A stretch of 10,435 nt of DNA from Azoarcus sp. (GTDB lineage: Bacteria > Pseudomonadota > Gammaproteobacteria > Burkholderiales > Rhodocyclaceae): NCBI GenBank assembly GCA_031259795.1, contig JAIRLA010000078.1, positions 1 through 10,435 on the forward strand. Direction: 5' to 3'. The translations under genes were made by a program, and so were the position numbers. Below the pieces are notes generated by a model, which ran no database searches, had not been told where the DNA came from, and saw only the letters and a list, made by a program, of their open reading frames with translations. Below are positions 1 to 6,507 of this stretch, in pieces; the first letter of the stretch is position 1, and each line of letters begins with the position of its first letter.

Positions 1-2
1 TG

Positions 3-236
3 TCGCAACGTTTCGCCAGCCGAGGCGAAGAGCGCTTCGGCGGCCTCGCGCTGGACGGAGGTCTCGGCGGCGCGCCGCTGCTGCCCGGCTGCTGCGCGCG
101 CGTCGAGTGCCGCAACGCCACTCGCTACGCGGGAGGCGATCATGTGGTGTTCATCGGCGAGGTCGAACGTTTCGACTACCGCGAGGACGAGCCGCTGATC
201 TATTTCGGCGGCGCTTACCGGCGGCTGGCGGCCTGA
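3..236 (+). CDS. Flavin reductase-like domain protein, C-terminal part (5' end outside window)
   Basis: This is an open frame entering from the left edge and ending in TGA at 234-236, with about 77 residues visible. The visible part reads like the end of the FMN-binding split-barrel flavin reductase family: an F-G-G-L stretch, then G-G-A-P-L-L-P-G, a Cys-rich C-C-A-R-V-E-C strand, G-D-H-V-V-F-I-G-E-V-E, and a closing P-L-I-Y-F-G-G-A-Y-R-R-L. The G-D-H and L-I-Y-F-x-G-x-Y signatures are typical of this family, whose members reduce flavin with NAD(P)H for a partner monooxygenase or bind FMN in related roles. The partner and the exact reaction cannot be told from this fragment. No gene follows it for more than 500 bases, so it ends its transcription unit. 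Confidence 0.8.
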   Translation, partial: SQRFASRGEERFGGLALDGGLGGAPLLPGCCARVECRNATRYAGGDHVVFIGEVERFDYREDEPLIYFGGAYRRLAA

Positions 237-254
237 TGCGGCGCGCTCATAGAA

Positions 255-268
255 CCTATTCCAATAGG
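255..268. repeat. Short inverted repeat (6-bp stem, 2-base loop)
   Basis: CCTATT and AATAGG are separated by CC and form a small perfect stem 18 bases after the stop of the flavin-reductase-like gene. There is no run of T after it, so it is a weak candidate for a transcription terminator. It could equally be part of the repeat-rich spacer. Confidence 0.35.
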
Positions 269-288
269 CTCGCCTTGAACCGTCGCAC

Positions 289-603
289 GGATTGCCACGT
301 CGATTCTCTCCTCGCAATGACGAGGTCTCCCAATGGATTCCCCTCGCCCCCGCAGGGGGGAGAGGGTGGCCGAAGGCCGGGAGAGGGGGGAGCCAACCAC
401 CCGGCGCGAAGCGCCGCTGATTTCTTTGCGGTGGGGAGTGGACAAGCGTTTCCTTCCTTCACCTCCCTTTTTATCCAGCGGCGCTGCGCGCCGGATGGTT
501 GGAAGCCCTCTCCCGGCCTTCGGCCACCCTCCCCCGCAAGCGGGGGAGGGAAGTTTCATCGCACGAACTCGTCATTGCGAGGCGCGAAGCGCCGTAGCAA
601 TCC
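289..603. repeat. Large nested imperfect inverted repeat (arms 289-419 and 476-603)
   Basis: The two arms are reverse complements with scattered mismatches and are separated by a 56-base centre. The outer layer is a 36-base element at 289-324 and its inverted partner at 568-603. It starts GGATTGC and ends CTCGCAATGACGAG, the type of dispersed repeat seen in many proteobacterial genomes. The inner layer, about 341-419 against 476-550, contains G/C blocks around GGTGGCCGAAGGCCGGGAGA. These inner arms carry their own small hairpins; CCCTCCCCC-GCAAGC-GGGGGAGGG at 527-550 is a near-perfect one. The outer right element also has an internal GGCGCGAAGCGCC stem. There is no coding capacity. It may be a non-autonomous mobile element or a stack of REP-like intergenic repeats. 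Confidence 0.85.
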
Positions 604-706
604 AGTTCGTTTCATACGGAGCGTGGCGGCGCTGATCCAATCCCGGCGCCCTGGCCGTGTCCGCCGCCGCCCGGAAGCGGAACAGCGGCCCGGCGTAAAT
701 GTCATC

Positions 707-735
707 TGGAGAACGGCGCAACAACTGTATATTAT
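707..735 (+). promoter_or_regulatory. Predicted sigma70-type promoter of lexA
   Basis: TGGAGA at 707-712 (4 of 6 against TTGACA) and TATTAT at 730-735 (5 of 6 against TATAAT) are 17 bases apart. The -10 lies inside the LexA box, the expected arrangement for an autorepressed lexA gene. The -35 is weak, so the exact hexamers are an inference. Confidence 0.5.
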
Positions 736-740
736 TGCAG
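725..740 (+). promoter_or_regulatory. LexA operator (SOS box)
   Basis: CTGTATATTATTGCAG matches the gamma/betaproteobacterial SOS box CTGT-N8-ACAG except for G in place of the first A of the right half. The middle is A/T-only, as in strong operators. It ends 18 bases before the lexA start codon and covers the likely -10, so bound LexA would block transcription of its own gene. Confidence 0.8.
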
Positions 741-758
741 CACTTCGAGGAGACGCCC

Positions 759-1358
759 ATGCGCCGCGACCTGACCCCCAGGCAACAGGAAATTCTGGAT
801 TTCATCATGCAAACCACGGCGCGCGAGGGTCGCCCGCCCACGCGCGCCGAAATCTGCGCCGCTTTCGGCTTTCGCTCGTCGAACGCCGCCGAAACCCATG
901 TGCGCGCGCTCGCGGCCAAGGGCGCGATCGAGATCGACGATGGTCACGCGCGCGGCATCCGCATCCCGGCGCTTTCCGGCTTGCCCTTGGTCGGACGGGT
1001 CGCCGCCGGCGCGCCCTTGCTTGCCGCCGAACACATCGAAAAGCATCTCCAGATCGATCCCGCGCTTTTTTCGCCGCGCGCCGATTATTTGTTGCGGGTA
1101 CGCGGCATGAGCATGCGCGACGCGGGCATTCTCGACAACGACCTCATCGCCGTGCACCGCGCCTCCGAAGCGCGCAACGGCCAGATCGTCGTCGTCCGCA
1201 TCGAGGACGACGTAACGGTCAAGACTTGGCGGCGCCGGGGCGAAACAGTGGAATTGCTCCCCGCCAACCCCGATTTCGCGCCCATCGTCATTGATCTCCG
1301 GCGCCAGCCGCTGACCATCGAAGGCGTGATGGCGGGACTGATCCGGCAGGATCAATAG
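759..1358 (+). CDS. lexA: LexA repressor, self-cleaving SOS regulator
   Basis: LexA represses SOS genes and cleaves itself when activated by RecA on single-stranded DNA. I chose ATG 759 because GAGGAG (747-752) lies 6 bases upstream and the protein then starts M-R-R-D-L-T-P-R-Q, like other LexAs; a longer frame from 699 would run through the operator. It gives 199 residues, close to the family's ~200. Residues 1-65 form the winged helix-turn-helix, with the recognition helix in [11 protein letters not shown] (41-51). The cleavage site is Ala83-Gly84 in V-G-R-V-A-A-G-A-P. The catalytic pair is Ser118 (R-G-M-S-M-R-D) and Lys155 (D-V-T-V-K-T-W). All key residues are present, so it should be functional. 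It is convergent with greB, leaving a 25-base gap without a clear terminator. Confidence 0.97.
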   Translation: MRRDLTPRQQEILDFIMQTTAREGRPPTRAEICAAFGFRSSNAAETHVRALAAKGAIEIDDGHARGIRIPALSGLPLVGRVAAGAPLLAAEHIEKHLQIDPALFSPRADYLLRVRGMSMRDAGILDNDLIAVHRASEARNGQIVVVRIEDDVTVKTWRRRGETVELLPANPDFAPIVIDLRRQPLTIEGVMAGLIRQDQ

Positions 1359-1383
1359 GCATGGTTCCTCCGATCCCCGCTCC

Positions 1384-1950
1384 TCACTCGTAGCGAACCG
1401 CCACGATCTCCACTTCCCGCGCCCCCGCCGGACTCATGAAGCGCACGCTGTCGCCTTCGCGCGCCTTGAGCAGGGCGCGGGCGAGCGGGGATATCCAGCT
1501 TATTTTCCCGGCGGAAACGTCGGCTTCATCGATGCCGACGATCTGCCAGGTCTGTTCGGCGGCATCGCCGTCGTCGGCGGCGCGGATCGTCACCGTCGCG
1601 CCGAAAAACACCTGGTCGCCGCCTTGCCGCGCCCGCGGGTCGACAACTTCGGCGTTGTCGATTCGCTTGCCCAGGAAGCGGAGGCGGCGGTCGATTTCGC
1701 GCAGGCGTTTCTTGCCGTAGATGTAGTCGCCGTTTTCGGAGCGGTCGCCGTTGCCCGCGGCCCAGGCGACGGTTTCCACGATCTTCGGGCGCTCCACGCG
1801 CAAAAGCTGGTCGAGTTCGTCGCGCAAGGTCTGGTAGCCGCGCGGCGTCATGTAATTCTTGCTGCCCGGCGGCAGGCGCAACGCGGGCGAAAGCGCTTCT
1901 TCCTCGTCACCGTCGCCGTCTTCGGACTCTTTTACGAATGCCTTGTTCAT
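1384..1950 (-). CDS. greB: Transcription elongation factor GreB
   Basis: GreB enters the RNA polymerase secondary channel and stimulates cleavage of backtracked transcripts so that elongation can resume. The start is ATG at 1948-1950, with GGAG (complement of 1957-1960) 6 bases upstream, giving 188 residues. The N-terminal coiled coil spans about residues 38-105. Its tip G-D-R-S-E-N (68-73) carries the acidic Asp69 and Glu72 that hold the catalytic metal, and is followed by the strongly GreB-like Y-G-K-K-R-L-R-E-I-D-R-R-L-R-F-L. The C-terminal FKBP-like domain (about 110-188) includes I-S-W-I-S-P-L-A-R-A-L-L. Compared with the ~158-residue E. coli GreB there are about 30 extra N-terminal residues, rich in Asp and Glu. 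It is a single-gene unit, divergent from the DUF465 gene and convergent with lexA. Confidence 0.95.
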   Translation of the reverse strand: MNKAFVKESEDGDGDEEEALSPALRLPPGSKNYMTPRGYQTLRDELDQLLRVERPKIVETVAWAAGNGDRSENGDYIYGKKRLREIDRRLRFLGKRIDNAEVVDPRARQGGDQVFFGATVTIRAADDGDAAEQTWQIVGIDEADVSAGKISWISPLARALLKAREGDSVRFMSPAGAREVEIVAVRYE

Positions 1951-2000
1951 GATCTGCTCCGTCCTGGAAGCGGAAGATGTTAATCGGAATCGGGCGGTGA

Positions 2001-2029
2001 TTGTTTTCCCTTTTCCAGACACATACCAT
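2001..2029 (+). promoter_or_regulatory. Predicted promoter of the DUF465 gene
   Basis: TTGTTT (2001-2006) and TACCAT (2024-2029) are separated by exactly 17 bases in the 123-base divergent region between greB and the DUF465 gene. Start-site placement near 2036 would give a leader of about 38 bases. The match is moderate. No equally good greB promoter was found on the other strand; TAACAT near 1980 is a weak candidate. Confidence 0.45.
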
Positions 2030-2073
2030 AGCCGGGGGCCGCACTTGTGCACCGAAGTTCCGGAGAACACACG

Positions 2074-2304
2074 ATGAACGACGATATTTTCGATACGGCA
2101 GATTTTGATACAGCGGAGACTTTGCGCGAACGTCTCGCCCGCCTGGATGACGAGCACCGTGATCTCGACGACGCCATCGCCCGCCTGACCGAATCCCCGG
2201 CCAGCGACGAATTGCTCGTGCGGCGCATGAAGAAGCGAAAGCTCGCCCTCAAGGACCGTATCACCACGCTCGAACGTCTGCTCAAACCGAACGATCTGGC
2301 CTGA
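2074..2304 (+). CDS. YdcH/DUF465 family small coiled-coil protein
   Basis: A 76-residue protein starting at ATG 2074, with GGAG (2062-2065) 8 bases upstream. An upstream in-frame GTG at 2047 would include the ribosome binding site, so it is rejected. After a short acidic N-terminus (M-N-D-D-I-F-D-T), residues 16-72 are almost wholly charged heptads. They include L-R-E-R-L-A-R-L-D-D-E-H-R-D-L-D-D-A-I near the start and L-V-R-R-M-K-K-R-K-L-A-L-K-D-R-I near the end. This E-H-x-x-L-D-x-x-I ... L-K-K-x-K-L-x-L-K-D-x-I pattern is the DUF465 (YdcH) signature. The family's role is unknown; it is presumed cytosolic and helical. It stands alone, divergent from greB and 165 bases ahead of the methyltransferase gene. 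Confidence 0.9.
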   Translation: MNDDIFDTADFDTAETLRERLARLDDEHRDLDDAIARLTESPASDELLVRRMKKRKLALKDRITTLERLLKPNDLA

Positions 2305-2385
2305 GCGGCGCGGTTTCACCCGCCCGGCGGTCGAGCGGGCGCGCGTTCCCGGCGCGCGCCGGTGGCCGGGGGGCGGGGTTTCCCC

Positions 2386-2391
2386 TAGAAT
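2386..2391 (+). promoter_or_regulatory. Possible -10 element for the methyltransferase-tolC pair
   Basis: TAGAAT (5 of 6 against TATAAT) lies 78 bases before the methyltransferase start. The region 17 bases upstream (TGGCCG) is a poor -35. It is reported only as the best candidate in this 165-base gap. Confidence 0.3.
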
Positions 2392-2469
2392 ACGCACTAT
2401 TTTGGTGGGTGCACAAGGCCGCCCTGGCGGCGGGCCGAGTCGATCTTTTGTTTTGTCCGGGAGTCGTCG

Positions 2470-3123
2470 ATGGATTTCGAACACGCGCGTCGCAACATGG
2501 TCGAGCAGCAAATCCGGCCATGGGAGGTCGTGGATGCGAATGTGCGCCAACTGTTGATGTCGGCGCGGCGCGAGGATTATGTGCCGCTCCCCGTGCGCGC
2601 GCTGGCTTTCGCCGATATCGAAGTCCCCCTGCCCCGCGGGCAGTTCATGCTCAGGCCGGTGATCGAGGGGCGCATCCTGCAAGCGATCAAGATTGGCCGC
2701 GCCGATTCGGTGCTGGAAATCGGTACGGGCAGCGGCTATTTCGCCGCCTTGCTGGCAAGCGGCGCGAACAAGGTGCGCACGGTCGAAATCGAGCCGGAAC
2801 TGGCGAGGCTGGCGCGCGACAGGCTCGCGCTCAGCGGGGTGAAAAATGTCGTGGTGGAAGAAGGCGATGGCCTGCGGGAGCAGGAAACGCCCACGCGCTA
2901 CGATGTAATCGTGGTTTCGGGCGGACTGCCCGAGTTGCCCGGGAACCTGGCGGCGCAGCTCGCAACGGGCGGGCGGCTGTTCGCTTTCGTTGGCGAAGCG
3001 CCGGTGATGAAGGCGCGGCTGGTGGTGCGCGAGGACGAAGATCATTTCCACAGCCGCGATCTGTTTGAAACCGTGGCGCCGATGCTGCGCCACGCCATGG
3101 CCGCGAGTGAGTTCCACTTCTGA
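2470..3123 (+). CDS. Protein-L-isoaspartate O-methyltransferase (PCMT) family protein
   Basis: A 217-residue SAM-dependent methyltransferase, close in length to Pcm. The start ATG 2470 has GGGAG (2459-2463) 6 bases upstream. The N-terminus (R-R-N-M-V-E-Q-Q-I-R-P-W, residues 7-18) and V-P-L-P-R-G-Q-F-M (52-60) follow the PCMT layout. SAM motif I is V-L-E-I-G-T-G-S-G-Y-F-A-A-L-L (81-95), and an acidic V-E-I-E-P-E (105-110) follows. Two places differ from classical Pcm: the usual I-S-x-P substrate segment is F-M-L-R-P, and the V-T-A-A-P loop is V-V-S-G-G-L-P (148-154). True isoaspartate repair is therefore uncertain. Genes of this subtype often sit just ahead of tolC in betaproteobacteria, as here, where the stop overlaps the tolC ribosome binding site. 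Confidence 0.85.
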   Translation: MDFEHARRNMVEQQIRPWEVVDANVRQLLMSARREDYVPLPVRALAFADIEVPLPRGQFMLRPVIEGRILQAIKIGRADSVLEIGTGSGYFAALLASGANKVRTVEIEPELARLARDRLALSGVKNVVVEEGDGLREQETPTRYDVIVVSGGLPELPGNLAAQLATGGRLFAFVGEAPVMKARLVVREDEDHFHSRDLFETVAPMLRHAMAASEFHF

Positions 3124-3132
3124 GGTTTCATC

Positions 3133-4533
3133 ATGCCTTTTCGTCCCGTCCATCTTTTTCCGGGAATTCGCCGCTCTCGCTCTCTTTCCGGGCGCGCCGC
3201 TCTCGCCGCCGCGCTCATGCTGGCGGCGGGCGCGGCGGGCGCGGCCGATCTGTTCCAGGTTTATCGTGACGCGCTCGCGCACGACGCCGGTTACGCCGCG
3301 GCGCGCGCGCAATTCGACGCCGACCGGGAAAAGGTCGTGCAGGGCCGCGGCGCCCTGTTGCCGACGGTGACGGCCAGCGCCAACGCCAGCCGGAACGATG
3401 ACGAAACGCATAGCGAGGCGGGCGCCGAAACCAGCAAGCGTTACAACAGCAACAGTTACGCGCTGCGCCTGAACGCTCCGCTCTTCCGGCGGCAGAACTG
3501 GCTCCAGTACCAGGAAAGCGCGTTGCGCACGGAGCTTGCCGGCAGGCTGCTCGGCGCGGCCCGGCAAACCTTGATCCTGCGCACGGCGCAGGCGTATTTC
3601 GATGTGCTCAACGCCCGCGACTCGCTCGAAGCCATCGTGCAATTGCGCACTGCGGCGGCCGAACAACTCGAACTGGCGCGCACCAGCTTCAACGTGGGCA
3701 CGGTGACGATTACCGACGTGCATGAAGCGCAATCGCGTTTCGACCTAGCCTCGGCACAGGAAATCGCCGCCCGCAATACGCTCGATGTCGCGCGCGAGGC
3801 GCTGGCGCGCATCATCGGCCGCACTCCCGGCGAACTGGCCGGTCTGCGCGCCGGGATAGAGCTTTCCCGCCCGCAACCCGACGATATCGATGCTTGGGTG
3901 GATTCCGCCGAAAAAGACAATTTCGATGTGCAGGCACAGCAAATCCTGCGCGAAATCGCCCTGCGCGCCCTCGCGCGCGAACGCGCCGGGCATCTGCCGA
4001 CGTTGGATCTGGTGGCGAGCTACGGACGCAGCCGCCAGCCTTCGGCTTCGGTCGAGCGCAGCAACAGCGGTACGGTGGGCGTGCAGCTCGATATACCGCT
4101 CTACCAGGGCGGCGCCGTTTCCTCTCGCGCGCGCGAAGCGGCGGCGCTCGGGCTCAAGGCCGAAGCCGATCTCGAAGAAGCGCGCCGCGCGGCGGCGCTG
4201 ACGGCGCGCGAAGCCTATCTGGGCGTCACCAGCGGCATGGCCCAGGTACGGGCGCTGGAAGCGGCGCGCGTGTCGTCGGCCTCGGCGCTCGAAGCCAACC
4301 GGATGGGATACGAAGTGGGCGTGCGGATCAATATCGACGTGCTCAACGCCCAGAGCCAGCTTGCCGACACCGTGCAGCGGCTCTCCCGCTCCCGCTATGA
4401 CACATTGCTTGCCAGGCTGCGCCTGGAGGCCGCCGTCGGCAGCCTGGACGAGGACGACGTGCGCGCCATCAGCGCCCTGCTGGAGACCCGGCCCGAAAAC
4501 GATGCCGCGCCAGCGACGGCGGACGGGCGATAG
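3133..4533 (+). CDS. tolC: TolC family outer membrane channel protein
   Basis: The trimeric outer-membrane duct used by type I secretion and tripartite efflux pumps. ATG 3133 follows GAGG (3122-3125), which overlaps the preceding stop, so the two genes are probably translated from one message. It has 466 residues. The signal peptide has an Arg-rich start, a hydrophobic A-A-L-A-A-A-L-M-L-A-A core (22-32) and cleavage near A-A-G-A-A-G-A (32-38). The mature part begins D-L-F-Q-V-Y-R-D-A-L, as TolC does. The internal duplication typical of TolC is visible: F-N-V-G-T-V-T-I-T-D-V-H-E-A-Q-S in the first half is echoed by Y-E-V-G-V-R-I-N-I-D-V-L-N-A-Q-S in the second. The beta strands appear as L-N-A-P-L-F and L-D-I-P-L-Y-Q-G-G. 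No pump or adaptor gene is nearby, so the partners are encoded elsewhere. Confidence 0.93.
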   Translation: MPFRPVHLFPGIRRSRSLSGRAALAAALMLAAGAAGAADLFQVYRDALAHDAGYAAARAQFDADREKVVQGRGALLPTVTASANASRNDDETHSEAGAETSKRYNSNSYALRLNAPLFRRQNWLQYQESALRTELAGRLLGAARQTLILRTAQAYFDVLNARDSLEAIVQLRTAAAEQLELARTSFNVGTVTITDVHEAQSRFDLASAQEIAARNTLDVAREALARIIGRTPGELAGLRAGIELSRPQPDDIDAWVDSAEKDNFDVQAQQILREIALRALARERAGHLPTLDLVASYGRSRQPSASVERSNSGTVGVQLDIPLYQGGAVSSRAREAAALGLKAEADLEEARRAAALTAREAYLGVTSGMAQVRALEAARVSSASALEANRMGYEVGVRINIDVLNAQSQLADTVQRLSRSRYDTLLARLRLEAAVGSLDEDDVRAISALLETRPENDAAPATADGR

Positions 4534-4552
4534 TCTCCGGGCCGCGCCACGC

Positions 4553-4570
4553 ATCGGGTATATCGGGTAT
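4553..4570 (+). repeat. Perfect 9-bp tandem repeat, ATCGGGTAT twice
   Basis: Two adjacent copies lie in the 76-base gap between tolC and pcnB. The second copy runs into TATCAT (4568-4573), which could be a -10 for pcnB, but no good -35 lies 16-18 bases upstream. It may be a regulator site or simple slippage. Confidence 0.5.
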
Positions 4571-4609
4571 CATTGCGCGCCTGATTCGCTCCCCGAAATC
4601 CATCTCCCA

Positions 4610-5965
4610 ATGATCCGCAAGCTGCTGCGCAAGGTGTTCAACCGCCGCGCCGCGAAATCCATTTCCGGCGAGCCAGCCCGTATTCCCGTCAGCCAGCACG
4701 GCATCCGCCGCGAGCAGGTCTCGCCCTTCGCGGTCAAGGTCTGCGCCACGCTGCAAGCGCACGGCCACCAAGCTTATATCGTCGGCGGCGCCATCCGCGA
4801 CCTGCTGATCGGACACCCGCCCAAGGATTACGACGTCGCCACCAGCGCCACGCCCGAAGAAGTCAGGACGCTCTTCCGCCGCGCCCGCATCATCGGCCGG
4901 CGTTTCAGGATCGTCCACGTCACCAGCGGCGCGGAGACGCTCGAAGTCTCCACTTTCCGCGCCAACCAGTTGGCCGAAACCGACCGGCATGGCCGGGTAC
5001 TGGCCGACAACATCTACGGCACCCAAGCCGAGGACGCCATCCGCCGCGACTTCACGGTCAACGCGCTCTATTACGATCCGGCCACCGAGACCATCCTCGA
5101 CTACCACCACGGCGTCGCCGACCTGTCGCAGAAAACCTTGCGCATGATCGGCGAGCCGCGCGCCCGCTACCGCGAAGACCCGGTGCGCATGCTGCGCGCG
5201 GTGCGGCTGGCGGCCAAGCTCGGCCTCATCATCGACCCCGCCGCGCGCGCGCCGATCCGCGACATGGCCGTACTGCTCGAAAACGTGCCGACGGCGCGGC
5301 TGTTCGACGAAACGCTCAAGCTGCTGCTGTCGGGCAACGCCGTGCGCTGCATCGAACAATTGCGCGAGGAAGGGCTGCACCACGGGCTGCTGCCGCTGCT
5401 CGATGTCATTCTCGATCAACCCGTGGCCGAACGCTTCATCTGGCTGGCGCTGGAAAATACCGACGAGCGGGTGCGCGCCGACAAATCGGTGTCGCCCGGA
5501 TTCCTTTTCGCCGCGCTACTCTGGCCCGAAGTGCTGCGCGAATGGAAAGAACGCCAGTCCGCCGGCGAAATGGCGCAACCGGCGCTGTTCGACGCCATGG
5601 ACGAAATCCTCGACGCCCAGGCCGCGAAACTGGCGATCACCCGCCGCGTCATCGGCGACATCAAGGACATCTGGGCGATCCAGCCGCGCTTCGACAAGCG
5701 CACGGGAAAAACGCCGTTCCGCCTGATCGAACATCCCCGTTTCCGCGCCGGTTGGGATTTCCTCCGCCTGCGCGCGCTGGCGGGCGGCGTCCCGCAGGAA
5801 ATTCCCGCATGGTGGGATCGCTTCGCCCATGCCGGCCACGACGAACGCGAAGAACTGCTGCGCGCCGCGCCGCAGGAAGGCGCGGCGGCGCACAAACGCC
5901 GCCGCCGACGGCGCAAGCCCGGCAACGACGGCGATGCCGCCGCCGAGGCCGCGCCGGCGCCATGA
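4610..5965 (+). CDS. pcnB: Poly(A) polymerase I (PcnB)
   Basis: PcnB adds poly(A) tails to RNA 3' ends and so promotes decay by the degradosome. I chose ATG 4610, M-I-R-K-L-L-R-K-V-F, the usual N-terminus; the open frame upstream overlaps tolC and is spurious. No strong Shine-Dalgarno is visible. It has 451 residues. The nucleotidyltransferase head shows I-V-G-G-A-I-R-D-L-L (57-66), the metal-binding Asp73 and Asp75 in K-D-Y-D, and a likely third carboxylate, Glu112, in L-E-V-S-T-F-R. R-R-D-F-T-V-N-A-L-Y-Y-D (145-156) and R-Y-R-E-D-P-V-R-M-L-R-A-V-R (186-199) follow. The related CCA-adding enzymes share the head, but the long basic C-terminus (H-K-R-R-R-R-R-R-K) points to PcnB. The stop overlaps the folK start as ATGA. 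Confidence 0.94.
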   Translation: MIRKLLRKVFNRRAAKSISGEPARIPVSQHGIRREQVSPFAVKVCATLQAHGHQAYIVGGAIRDLLIGHPPKDYDVATSATPEEVRTLFRRARIIGRRFRIVHVTSGAETLEVSTFRANQLAETDRHGRVLADNIYGTQAEDAIRRDFTVNALYYDPATETILDYHHGVADLSQKTLRMIGEPRARYREDPVRMLRAVRLAAKLGLIIDPAARAPIRDMAVLLENVPTARLFDETLKLLLSGNAVRCIEQLREEGLHHGLLPLLDVILDQPVAERFIWLALENTDERVRADKSVSPGFLFAALLWPEVLREWKERQSAGEMAQPALFDAMDEILDAQAAKLAITRRVIGDIKDIWAIQPRFDKRTGKTPFRLIEHPRFRAGWDFLRLRALAGGVPQEIPAWWDRFAHAGHDEREELLRAAPQEGAAAHKRRRRRRKPGNDGDAAAEAAPAP

Positions 5966-6507
5966 CCTCCGCGACAGCGCGCGCCTACATCGCCTTCGGC
6001 GCCAACCTCGGCGACCCGTTCGCCACCTTCGCCCGCACGCTGGAGGCGCTCGACGCCCTGCCGCTCACCCGCCTCGCCGCTCACTCCTCGTGCTACCGCA
6101 GCGCGCCGCTGGGCGTCGCCGACGAACAGCCCGACTACATCAACGCCGTCGCCGCCGTCGACACCGCCCTTTCGCCCGCGGCGCTGCTCGACCTCCTGCT
6201 CGCCCTCGAAGCCGCCGGCGGCCGCACCCGCGCCGCCGCGCGCGCGCCGCGCCCCATCGACCTCGACCTGCTGCTGCACGGCGACACGGAACTGCGCGCC
6301 CCGGCGCTCACGCTGCCCCACCCGCGCCTGCACCAGCGCGCTTTCGTCCTGCGGCCACTGGCCGAAATCGCGCCCGGCCTCGTCATCCCCGGCCTCGGGC
6401 CGCTCGCGCCGCTGCTCGAAACCGTGCGCGGCCAGCGCATCGCCCGCGTACCCCCGGCCGGCCAGCCCGCCCGCGCCGTTGATACGCGGACGCCGATTGG
6501 AGGATAA
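5962..6507 (+). CDS. folK: 2-amino-4-hydroxy-6-hydroxymethyldihydropteridine diphosphokinase
   Basis: FolK transfers pyrophosphate from ATP to 6-hydroxymethyl-7,8-dihydropterin in folate synthesis. The start ATG 5962 overlaps the pcnB stop. It has 181 residues. Signatures in order: Y-I-A-F-G-A-N-L-G-D-P near the N-terminus, Y-R-S-A-P-L-G-V-A-D-E-Q-P-D-Y-I-N-A-V, the catalytic G-R-T-R-A-A-A-R-A-P-R-P-I-D-L-D-L-L-L-H-G, then L-P-H-P-R and R-A-F-V-L-R-P-L-A-E-I-A-P. The two metal-binding aspartates (I-D-L-D) and the catalytic arginines are kept. The W-G of the usual R-W-G-P-R is reduced to a single Ala. About 18 residues after the normal end form a tail (from P-P-A-G-Q-P) whose last codons lie in the duplicated block shared with the upstream region of the second lipoprotein gene. 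panB, a frequent follower of folK, is absent. Confidence 0.93.
   Translation: MTSATARAYIAFGANLGDPFATFARTLEALDALPLTRLAAHSSCYRSAPLGVADEQPDYINAVAAVDTALSPAALLDLLLALEAAGGRTRAAARAPRPIDLDLLLHGDTELRAPALTLPHPRLHQRAFVLRPLAEIAPGLVIPGLGPLAPLLETVRGQRIARVPPAGQPARAVDTRTPIGG

Larger units (their letters stand above)
237..758. other. Long non-coding spacer with nested repeats and the lexA control region
   Basis: About 520 bases lie between the flavin-reductase-like gene and lexA. Several overlapping frames are open on both strands, but none has a recognisable product, a convincing ribosome binding site or a codon pattern like its neighbours, so I call none a gene. The left and middle parts are filled by a large imperfect inverted repeat (289-603). 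A small hairpin-forming sequence (255-268) precedes it. The stretch 604-700 shows nothing I can name. The final 50-60 bases hold the lexA promoter, operator and ribosome binding site. Confidence 0.75.

Noticed and set aside
289..603. CRISPR array
   Set aside because: The repeats are inverted pairs of two different types, not evenly spaced direct repeats with unique spacers, and no cas gene is present.
215..635. Short open frames on both strands inside the inverted repeat
   Set aside because: The repeat encodes similar peptides from both arms because it is palindromic. There are no start signals and no recognisable family.
107..1294. A 395-codon plus-strand frame across the spacer and lexA
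   Set aside because: It crosses the repeat region and the lexA operator, and overlaps lexA in another frame. The product is low-complexity Arg/Pro-rich, with no ribosome binding site.
1359..1383. Terminator between lexA and greB
   Set aside because: The 25-base gap has no stem-loop and no T run.
1384..3732. A 782-codon minus-strand open frame covering greB and the next three genes
   Set aside because: Only its last 188 codons are GreB. The rest runs antisense to the DUF465, methyltransferase and tolC genes and has the Arg/Ala/Gly-rich composition of a GC-rich shadow frame.
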